38,731 bases of DNA from Verrucomicrobia bacterium UBA4286 (GTDB taxonomy: Bacteria > Verrucomicrobiota > Kiritimatiellia > RFP12 > UBA1067), in assembly GCA_002395905.1 (NCBI GenBank), contig DGVK01000186.1, forward strand, positions 1 to 38,731, given 5' to 3'. The translations under genes and the position numbers were made by a program. Under the pieces are notes generated by a model that was given only the letters and a program-made list of their open reading frames with translations, searched no databases and was not told the origin of the DNA. Numbering within the stretch: the first letter of the stretch is position 1; each line of letters begins with the position of its first letter. Of the stretch, positions 22,000-28,831 are shown piece by piece.

Positions 22000-23399
22000 C
22001 ACGAATGCTCCCTCGCCTCGGCCTGCCTTAAGAGCTCGCGGTTCTTCTCGCCCAGCGCGGGCTTCTTCTTGAAGCTGGCGACGAGCGCCTTTTCAAGATT
22101 TCCGTCCGAAAGGCCGGTGCACTTGAACTTCTTGAGCGCGGCGAGCATCATGGTGTTGGCGGCCTTCGGCACGCCGAACTCCTCGGCCATCTTTATCGCG
22201 GGCCAGCGGATAAGCCTCACGCCGTCCGGCGGGGCGACTTTGACCGGAACCGTCTCGTCGACTATCACCGTTCCGCCGCGCTTCACGTCGCCGACGAAGC
22301 GTTCGTAGGCTGGCTGGTTCATGCAGACGAGCACGTCGGGATGATCCACCGTAGGCGATCCTATCGGCGTGCCCGAGACGACGACCGAGCAGTTGGCGCT
22401 TCCTCCCCGCTGTTCGGGTCCGTAGCTCGGGAACCACAGCGTGTGGCGGCGCTCGAGGCGCGCGGCCTCGGCCACGCAGAGCCCGAGCGAGAGGATGCCC
22501 TGTCCGCCGTATCCGGCGAACTTGAAGCGGCGCTCGGCCACGGCCGGATCGTCGACCGCCGCAGGGACGGCCTCCTTCTCGGCGAAGAGGTCGTGGCAGC
22601 CCGAAGCCTGCGGCACCGGGCGCACCGCAAGCGGCTCTCTCGCCTCTTCGTCCCTGAACACGCCGAGCGGGAACTCCTTCTCCATCTCGTTCATGCAGAA
22701 CGAGGCGGCCTTGAGCGGATCCATCTTGAAGTTCGTCGGACACGGCGCGAGTATCTCAAGAAGCGCATAGCCTTTTCTGTCGCGCTGTATCTCGAACACC
22801 TTGCGGATGGCCTTCTTCGCCTGCATGATGCGGCGCGTGTCGGCCACCGAGACGCGCGCGATGTAGACGGGCGCCTTGAGCTGGGCGAAGACTTCGCACA
22901 CGTGGAGCGGGTGGCCCGTGAGCGCGGGGTCGCGCCCGAACGGAGTGGTGGTCGTCGTCTCGCCGTCTAGGGTGGTGGGCGCCATCTGGCCGCCTGTCAT
23001 GCCGTATAGCGAGTTGTTGACGAAGATGCAGCCGAACCTCTCGCCGCGGCTCGCCGCCTGGAAGGCGTTGTTGAAGCCGATCGCGCCGAGATCGCCGTCG
23101 CCCTGGTAGGCGATGGTTACGGCGTCGGGCCGCGCCCTGCACGCGCCCGTCGCGGCGGCGCTGGCGCGTCCATGCGCGGCGGATATGTGGGCGGCGTCCC
23201 AGTAGTAGTAGGTGAACACGCCGCACCCGACGGGGTCGACGAAGATCGTCCTGTCCTGCAGGCCGAGCTCTGCGCACGCCTCGGCTATGAGCTTGTTGAT
23301 TATGCCGTGGCCGCAACCCGGGCAGTAGTGGGTGAAGCTCACGTTCTTCCCGCTTCTCGGGAAGGCCTTGTACATGCCCTTCTGCTCTATCGTCGCCAT
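21999..23399 (-). CDS. 2-oxoacid:ferredoxin oxidoreductase, fused beta and gamma subunits
   Basis: This 466-residue protein fuses two subunits that are usually separate. Residues 1-270 are the TPP-binding beta subunit: CPGCGHG (26-32), QGDGDLGAIGFNNAF (99-113) and NNSLYGMTGGQ. Residues about 290-450 are the gamma subunit: KFAGYGGQGILSLG (293-306) and GGSANCSVVVS. A charged linker (about 245-290) joins them. With the ferredoxin-like delta and the alpha subunit upstream it makes a complete Vor/Kor-type enzyme, which oxidatively decarboxylates a 2-keto acid to acyl-CoA while reducing ferredoxin. Branched-chain keto acids or 2-oxoglutarate are the likely substrates. The start overlaps the alpha stop (TGATG). 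Confidence 0.93.
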   Translation of the reverse strand: MATIEQKGMYKAFPRSGKNVSFTHYCPGCGHGIINKLIAEACAELGLQDRTIFVDPVGCGVFTYYYWDAAHISAAHGRASAAATGACRARPDAVTIAYQGDGDLGAIGFNNAFQAASRGERFGCIFVNNSLYGMTGGQMAPTTLDGETTTTTPFGRDPALTGHPLHVCEVFAQLKAPVYIARVSVADTRRIMQAKKAIRKVFEIQRDRKGYALLEILAPCPTNFKMDPLKAASFCMNEMEKEFPLGVFRDEEAREPLAVRPVPQASGCHDLFAEKEAVPAAVDDPAVAERRFKFAGYGGQGILSLGLCVAEAARLERRHTLWFPSYGPEQRGGSANCSVVVSGTPIGSPTVDHPDVLVCMNQPAYERFVGDVKRGGTVIVDETVPVKVAPPDGVRLIRWPAIKMAEEFGVPKAANTMMLAALKKFKCTGLSDGNLEKALVASFKKKPALGEKNRELLRQAEAREHS

Positions 23400-24454
23400 C
23401 AGACCATCTCCTTTGCGGCCTTCACCGCGTCATCCACCGAGACGACCTCGCCGCCCATGCGGTGCACCATCTTCACAGACGCAGCCTCCGCGCCTAGACC
23501 AGCCTTCGCGAGGTTGAGCCGCACGTCGTCGGCGAACTGCCCTGCGTCAAGCTCGATCGTCATGACCCTGCGCCCCTTCGCGACGGCGGCGAGCTGTTCG
23601 CGCGGGAACGGGTTGAGCGTCACAGGACGGAACACGCCGGCCTTAACGCCCTCGCGCCGCAGCTCTTCGGCGGTGGTGCGGGCGATGCGGCCCGAAATGC
23701 CGAAGGCGACTATGAGAAGTTCGGCGTCGTCGGCGAGATAAGCCTCGCCCATCGCGTCCGCCGCCATGCGCGCATACTTCTCCTGCAGGTGCCGGTTGAA
23801 CTCCTCCTGCTGCGCCGCGTCGAGATAGATCGACTTGACGAGATTGCCGCGCGTCGCGGGCTCGCCCTGCGCGGCCCAGGCGCTGAAGTCGGGACGCGGC
23901 AGCTCCCTCTCGGGGAGCTTGACCGTCTCCATCATCTGGCCCTGGAGTCCGTCGGCGAACACCACGGCGGGCGTGCGCCATTTGGCGGACATCTCGAACG
24001 CCTTCATGGTGAGGTCGAACATCTCCTGCGCGCTCGCGGGGGCGAGCGTGAAGGTCTGGTAGCTGCCGTGGCCGCCCCCCTTCACCGCAGGCGTGTAGTC
24101 GGACTGCTCCGGATAGACGTTGCCCAGGCCGGGGCCCGCCCTGTTCACGTTCACGATCACCGCCGGGAGCTCCGCGCCGGCGAGGTAGCTTATGCCCTCC
24201 TGCATGAGCGAAAAGCCGGGGCCGCTCGTGGCGGTCATGCAGAGCCGCCCCGCGCCCGCCGCGCCGAACATCATGTTCACGCTCGCCGTCTCGCACTCGG
24301 CCTGGACGAACGTCCTGCCGAGCATGGGGAACCACTTCGCCGCGCCGTGGGCAATCTCGCTCGCGGGCGTTATAGGATAGCCGAAATACAGGTCGCACCC
24401 CGCATAGAGCGCCCCCATCACGACCGCTTCGTTGCTTTTGACAAACTTAGTCAT
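23399..24454 (-). CDS. 2-oxoacid:ferredoxin oxidoreductase, alpha subunit
   Basis: The product has 351 residues from ATG 24454, overlapping the ferredoxin stop (ATGA). The pyrimidine-binding domain shows GNEAV-like SNEAVVMGAL, FGYPITPASEIAH, QAECETASVNMMFGAAGAG and TSGPGFSLMQEGISYLAG. The second domain has LIVAFGISGRIAR and FRPVTLNPFP. This is the VorB/KorA pattern. It acts with the beta-gamma fusion and delta ferredoxin. In such enzymes the low-potential electrons feed ferredoxin-dependent anaerobic metabolism. Confidence 0.93.
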   Translation of the reverse strand: MTKFVKSNEAVVMGALYAGCDLYFGYPITPASEIAHGAAKWFPMLGRTFVQAECETASVNMMFGAAGAGRLCMTATSGPGFSLMQEGISYLAGAELPAVIVNVNRAGPGLGNVYPEQSDYTPAVKGGGHGSYQTFTLAPASAQEMFDLTMKAFEMSAKWRTPAVVFADGLQGQMMETVKLPERELPRPDFSAWAAQGEPATRGNLVKSIYLDAAQQEEFNRHLQEKYARMAADAMGEAYLADDAELLIVAFGISGRIARTTAEELRREGVKAGVFRPVTLNPFPREQLAAVAKGRRVMTIELDAGQFADDVRLNLAKAGLGAEAASVKMVHRMGGEVVSVDDAVKAAKEMV

Positions 24455-24648
24455 TTTTCCACCTTCAGCGCATACGGCTCGGGGCAGTTGTAAAAGCACA
24501 TCCCGCAGCTTATGCAGCCTTCTCCCTTGTATTCAACCGACTTGATGCCCATGGCGTTGAGCGTTTCGCCGAGCGCCAGGCACTTCTTCGGACACGCCGC
24601 GACGCACCGGCCGCAGCCCTTGCAGTTTTCCTTGTCCACTACTACCAT
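24451..24648 (-). CDS. 2x[4Fe-4S] ferredoxin, delta subunit of the oxidoreductase
   Basis: A 65-residue protein with two cluster motifs: CKGCGRCVAACP (9-20) and CISCGMCFYNCP (45-56). ATG 24648 follows AAGGAGA at short spacing. It precedes and overlaps the alpha subunit gene, as is usual for Vor/Kor operons, and passes electrons from the TPP site to soluble ferredoxin. Confidence 0.93.
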   Translation of the reverse strand: MVVVDKENCKGCGRCVAACPKKCLALGETLNAMGIKSVEYKGEGCISCGMCFYNCPEPYALKVEK

Positions 24649-24668
24649 AAGTCTCCTTGCCTCGCGGA

Positions 24669-25493
24669 TCACTCCGCGTCGTCGGCGATGTCGGGCAGAG
24701 GGTGTCCTATACGCGGAACGGACGCCATGAGCCGTTTCGTATACGCCTCCTTCGGATTCTTCAAAACCTCGTCGGCCGTTCCCTGCTCGACGATCCGGCC
24801 GCGGTTCATGACGATTATGCGGTCGGCCACATGCTGCACCACACCCACGTCGTGCGTGATGAAGAGGAATGAAAGTCCGAGCTTCTTCTTCAGCCCTTCG
24901 AGCAGGTCGAGCACCTGCGCGCGGATGGAAAGGTCGAGCGCCGAGACCGCTTCGTCGCATATGAGAAGCTCGGGCTTGAGCGCTATCGCGCGGGCGATGC
25001 AGATGCGCTGGCGCTGTCCGCCGGAGAACTCGTGCGGATAGCGGTAGAGGACCGACGCGTCGAGGCCTACGCTTTCAAGAAGCTCCACGGCCCTGTCGAC
25101 GCGCTGCACCTTCGTGCACAGCCCGTGGTAGACCATGCCCTCCGTCACGATGTCGCATATCGTGTGGCGCGGGTTGAGGCTCGCGTTAGGGTCCTGGAAG
25201 ACGACCTGCACCTTGCGGTGGTATTCGAGAAGGTCCTTGCCGCGGAGCGTCGAGATGTCGACGCCGTCGACCTTGATCGTTCCGCCGCACGGCTTGTTGA
25301 GCATGAGCACGGCACGGCTCGTCGTGGATTTGCCGCAGCCCGATTCGCCGACGACGCCGAGCGTCTCGCCGCGCCGCAGGTCGAAGCTCACGCCGTCGAC
25401 AGCCTTCACATAGCCTGCAGTGCGGGCGAACACGCCCTTCTTCACAGGGAACCAGACCTTGAGGTCCCTGACTTCGAGTATGTTGTCGTTCAT
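24669..25493 (-). CDS. oligopeptide-type ABC transporter ATPase (OppF/DppF-like), orphan
   Basis: The 274-residue protein starts at ATG 25493, overlapping the nadB stop (ATGA). Walker A is GESGCGKST (49-57), the Q-loop lies in VVFQDPNASLNPR, the signature is FSGGQRQR (156-163) and Walker B is LLICDEA (176-182). The start EVRDLKVWFPVKKG and the C-terminal zone AYTKRLMASVPRIG are typical of OppF/DppF. No OppD, permease or binding protein is nearby, so it either serves a system elsewhere or has another role. It is coupled between nadB and the ferredoxin subunit. Confidence 0.92.
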   Translation of the reverse strand: MNDNILEVRDLKVWFPVKKGVFARTAGYVKAVDGVSFDLRRGETLGVVGESGCGKSTTSRAVLMLNKPCGGTIKVDGVDISTLRGKDLLEYHRKVQVVFQDPNASLNPRHTICDIVTEGMVYHGLCTKVQRVDRAVELLESVGLDASVLYRYPHEFSGGQRQRICIARAIALKPELLICDEAVSALDLSIRAQVLDLLEGLKKKLGLSFLFITHDVGVVQHVADRIIVMNRGRIVEQGTADEVLKNPKEAYTKRLMASVPRIGHPLPDIADDAE

Positions 25494-27082
25494 CCTCTGT
25501 ATCCTTCTATTACGGTCTGACGCGGCCGCTTCGCCATCTTCGGATAGTCCAGCGTGTAGTGCAGCCCGCGGCTCTCGTGGCGGCGCTTGGCGCACTTCAC
25601 GATAAGCTCGGCGCAGACGGCGAGGTTTCGCAGTTCGAGAGTGTCGGGCGTCACGAGATAGCGGAAGTAGTAGTCATGTATCTCGCGGCGCAGAGTCTTC
25701 AGACGGTGCGCGGCGCGCGCGAGGCGCTTGTTTGTGCGCACGATCCCCACATAGTCCCACATGAGACGGCGTATCTCGTCCCACATGTGCGCGACGAGCA
25801 CCGCCTCGTCGGGCGGGACGGCGCTGCCCGTCTTCCAGGCGGGTATGGCCGGCGCGCGGCGCGTGAAGCTCTCGGGGTGGGGGCCGAGCCGCGCCGCAGT
25901 GAGGCGCGCGCAGACGACCGCCTCCATGAGAGAGTTTGAGGCGAGGCGGTTCGCGCCGTGAAGACCTGTCGAGGCGCATTCCCCGACCGCCGAAAGGCCG
26001 CGTATCGACGTGCGCCCGTCGATCGTCGCCTGGATCCCGCCGCAAGTGTAGTGGGCCGCCGGGACCACTGGGATGAGATCCTTCGCCATATCGATACCGA
26101 ACTCCATGCACTTCATGTAGATGTTGGGGAAGCGCGTCTGGAGATACTTGCGCCCCTTGGAGCGGATGTCGAGGAACATGCAGTCGTCGCCTGTGCGCTT
26201 CATCTCGGAGTCGATCGAACGCGCCACGATGTCGCGCGGCGCGAGCGAGCCGCGAGGATCGTACTTCTTCATGAACTCGCGCCCGCGCTTGTCGACGAGC
26301 ACCGCCCCTTCGCCGCGCACCGCCTCGGAGATCAGAAAGCGCTTCGCCTGCGGATGATAGAGGCACGTCGGATGGAACTGGATGAACTCCATGTTCTCGA
26401 TCTTCGCGCCCGCGCGCCACGCAAGCGCGATCCCGTCGCCAGTCGCCGAATCGGGGTTGCATGTATAGAGGTAGACCTTGCCGCAGCCGCCGGTAGCGAG
26501 TATCGTGTTCGGCGAACGCACCGCGTATATCTCGCCGCTCTGCTTGTCCATAACATACGCGCCGATGCACCTGTTCTCGCCCGCGAGCCCCAGACGGCGC
26601 GTCATAACAAGATCGATGACGATCGTGTTTTCAAGTATGGAAATGTCGCGATGGCGCCTGACGGTTCTGATCATCGCCGACTCGCAGCGCTCGCCTGTTA
26701 TGTCGCCCGCGTGGAATATGCGGCGCGCCGAGTGGCCGCCCTCGCGCGTGAGATCCCATTCGCCGTTCTTCTTGCAGGCGAACTTCACGCCGCAGTCGAT
26801 GAGGTCCTGTATCCCCTCGGGAGCGTGTTCGCAGATTGCGTGGACGACAGGCGACTTGCCGAGCCACGCGCCGGCGATCATCGTGTCGCGCGCGTGCCTG
26901 TCGAACGAGTCCGCAGGGTCCATCACACAGCATATTCCGCCCTGGGCGAAATTGGTATTGCAGTCGGCGAGGCGGCCCTTGGTCGCCACGACGACTTTTC
27001 CGTACGCCGCCAGATGCAGGGCCGACATGAGCCCGGCCATGCCTGAACCGACTACGAAGTAATCAGCATCCAATATCTTCAT
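25490..27082 (-). CDS. nadB: L-aspartate oxidase
   Basis: A 530-residue flavoprotein with an N-terminal FAD motif VVGSGMAGL (10-18), NTNFAQGGI, the active-site region EGGHSARRI, QFHPTCLY, the catalytic-domain RGEGAVLVDKRGREFM, and TGLHGANRLASNSLMEAVV near the flavin. This distinguishes NadB from SdhA/FrdA, as does the helical C-terminal tail. It oxidises aspartate to iminoaspartate for NAD synthesis, using fumarate as acceptor under anaerobic conditions. TATAAT lies eight bases before ATG with no ribosome-binding site. It is the first gene of the operon running to the UbiA gene; nadA and nadC are not in the window. Confidence 0.93.
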   Translation of the reverse strand: MKILDADYFVVGSGMAGLMSALHLAAYGKVVVATKGRLADCNTNFAQGGICCVMDPADSFDRHARDTMIAGAWLGKSPVVHAICEHAPEGIQDLIDCGVKFACKKNGEWDLTREGGHSARRIFHAGDITGERCESAMIRTVRRHRDISILENTIVIDLVMTRRLGLAGENRCIGAYVMDKQSGEIYAVRSPNTILATGGCGKVYLYTCNPDSATGDGIALAWRAGAKIENMEFIQFHPTCLYHPQAKRFLISEAVRGEGAVLVDKRGREFMKKYDPRGSLAPRDIVARSIDSEMKRTGDDCMFLDIRSKGRKYLQTRFPNIYMKCMEFGIDMAKDLIPVVPAAHYTCGGIQATIDGRTSIRGLSAVGECASTGLHGANRLASNSLMEAVVCARLTAARLGPHPESFTRRAPAIPAWKTGSAVPPDEAVLVAHMWDEIRRLMWDYVGIVRTNKRLARAAHRLKTLRREIHDYYFRYLVTPDTLELRNLAVCAELIVKCAKRRHESRGLHYTLDYPKMAKRPRQTVIEGYRG

Positions 27083-27090
27083 TCCGCGAT

Positions 27091-27099
27091 ATTATACCA
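27091..27099 (-). promoter_or_regulatory. extended -10 promoter of the nadB operon
   Basis: TGGTATAAT on the minus strand (9-mer 27099-27091), eight bases before the nadB ATG. The transcript would begin at or within a few bases of the start codon. Confidence 0.65.
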
Positions 27100-27118
27100 T
27101 AATCCTTCGTCCGTCGGC

Positions 27119-28285
27119 TCAACTCTCCCGGTCGCCGACAAGCGCAGGCAGTATCCACGCGGTCACAGCCGCGCACTCTACGCCGAACGGCAGATAGCCG
27201 CCGAAGCCGATAAGAGGCATCTCCCAAATCTGGAAGCGATGCACCCACGGTACGGCGTAAACCCACTTAGCGAGCGCGTAGTAGTTCCACGTCTCCCAGC
27301 ACAGTCCGCAGACGAGCGACGCGACCGCGAACCGGAAGAACACCGACCAGTCGCCCTTCGCGACCGGGTCGAGCACGCACCTCTCGCGCATGAGGAACTG
27401 CACAAGCAGGAACACCGCGACAGGCGAGATCCAGAGAAGCGGATACGTGTAGTCGGGCGCGAAAACGATCCCCGTCAAACCCGCCGCCGCAAGCACGCCC
27501 AGAAAAAGGCACCACTTCGGCCTGCGAAGGTCTACGCAAGACATACCTCGATAAAGCCTGTCGTCGAAGGCGGGGAAAGTATGCAGCCACGCCGCGACCG
27601 CGCACACGCCAGGCAGAACCGACGCGAAGCAGACCGTCGCGTAGACGGCGTATTCCACGGCGCCGAGCTCGGCGATGCCGAGATAGTACCAGTTCCATAC
27701 ATATCTGTTCAAATACTCGAAGAACCACCAGAATAGAGAGCTGGCGGGAAAGGTGGCCGCGTACGCCCAGGGGTGGTCTGTCATCGGGGAATGACCGCTG
27801 CGCTTCATGCAGAGCGCGTTCATAAGGAGGATGAACCCGGCCCAGATCGGCGCGTACGAGAGCTGGACCTGGACGCGCGCGGGAAGCGCAGGGAACCAGC
27901 CGAAACGGTAGTTCCAGGAAAGCGTCCATCCTGCGACGAGAACGATGACGCCAAGCCACCCCCACCAGGGGAACCTGCCGCACGCAGGTTTATAGAAAGG
28001 AACGCCAAACGCCTTCCCTCTGCTCGCCGCAAACCGCCACAAGCGCGCCAGGAACGGCCTGAGGCATATGAACGTGAACACGGCAAGGCCGATGAAAGCG
28101 GGCCACATGAAAGGACGGCGGTGATTCCAGAGAAGCTCGGGGTGAAAGCCCCAGTCCTCCGTTCTCGGCGGAAAGCTCTTCACGCCCTCCAGCAGTTCGT
28201 GATGCCCCCCGAGAATGCAGCACGCCAGAGGGACGCCGAGCAGAACTGCCGCGAGGACAGCATAGTGCAGAAGACGCTTCTTCAT
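27119..28285 (-). CDS. polytopic membrane protein of unknown function
   Basis: The product has 388 residues from ATG 28285, overlapping the preceding stop (ATGA). About nine or ten hydrophobic segments are visible. Two similar aromatic motifs suggest an internal duplication: FWWFFEYLNRYVWNWYYLG and CGLCWETWNYYALAKWVYAV. The second is followed by HRFQIWEMPLIGFGGYLPFG near the C-terminus. I do not recognise a named family. The acidic/aromatic WEMPL motif faintly recalls lycopene-cyclase-like membrane folds, but this is not evidence of function. Coupling to the PAP2-like protein suggests a shared lipid or isoprenoid-related task. Confidence 0.8.
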   Translation of the reverse strand: MKKRLLHYAVLAAVLLGVPLACCILGGHHELLEGVKSFPPRTEDWGFHPELLWNHRRPFMWPAFIGLAVFTFICLRPFLARLWRFAASRGKAFGVPFYKPACGRFPWWGWLGVIVLVAGWTLSWNYRFGWFPALPARVQVQLSYAPIWAGFILLMNALCMKRSGHSPMTDHPWAYAATFPASSLFWWFFEYLNRYVWNWYYLGIAELGAVEYAVYATVCFASVLPGVCAVAAWLHTFPAFDDRLYRGMSCVDLRRPKWCLFLGVLAAAGLTGIVFAPDYTYPLLWISPVAVFLLVQFLMRERCVLDPVAKGDWSVFFRFAVASLVCGLCWETWNYYALAKWVYAVPWVHRFQIWEMPLIGFGGYLPFGVECAAVTAWILPALVGDRES

Positions 28286-28791
28286 TTCCAGAAATCCCAT
28301 ATTCTGCACACGACAAGAGCCGTGACTATACCGTAGACTACGCCGGCGAGAACCTCGCGTCCGCTGTGGCCGAGCATCTCCTGCTGGTGCTCGGCCTCGA
28401 TCTTGAGCTCTTCCGAGACGCTCAGCTTCTTTACGATCTCGTTTAGAAGCCGTGCATGGCCGCCGGCCGCGCGCCTGAGCGTCGCGGCGTCGCAAAGGAC
28501 GATCAGCCCGAAGCCAACGGCGATCATGGCCTCCGAAGAATCGAACCCGTCGGTCAATCCCACCGCGGTCGACAGCGCCGAAACAAGCGCGGAATGCGAA
28601 CTCGGCATGCCGCCGGAAGTCTTCAGATAGCGCAGCTCTATATTGCGCGTGCGCCACCAGTTGATGATGAACTTCATCAACTGCGCACCTCCGCCGGCGA
28701 GAAACGCGGAAATGAACCACGGATGACGTACAATCTCAAGCGGATTGCAGTCGTGGATAATCCCCATCGCAAAGACAATACAATTACTCAT
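28282..28791 (-). CDS. divergent PAP2-family membrane protein (YuiD/DUF212-like)
   Basis: The 169-residue protein has four predicted membrane segments. TSGGMPSSHSALVSALSTAVG holds the PAP2-like PSSH signature. RRAAGGHARLLNEIV and LGHSGREVLAGVVYGI complete the YuiD-type pattern with the conserved LGHSGREVLAG end. Related proteins are putative phosphatases of lipid or isoprenoid diphosphates, and their substrates are mostly unproven. The start is either ATG 28791, nine bases after TATAAT, or ATG 28767; neither has a ribosome-binding site. It is coupled to the downstream membrane protein. Confidence 0.88.
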   Translation of the reverse strand: MSNCIVFAMGIIHDCNPLEIVRHPWFISAFLAGGGAQLMKFIINWWRTRNIELRYLKTSGGMPSSHSALVSALSTAVGLTDGFDSSEAMIAVGFGLIVLCDAATLRRAAGGHARLLNEIVKKLSVSEELKIEAEHQQEMLGHSGREVLAGVVYGIVTALVVCRIWDFWK

Positions 28792-28800
28792 AGGATGAGG

Positions 28801-28809
28801 ATTATACCA
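28801..28809 (-). promoter_or_regulatory. extended -10 promoter of the PAP2-like gene
   Basis: TGGTATAAT on the minus strand (28809-28801), nine bases before ATG 28791, with no ribosome-binding site. It lies in the 40-base gap after the TonB receptor stop. Confidence 0.6.
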
Positions 28810-28831
28810 TAAAACCTGACGGCGCGCTTTA

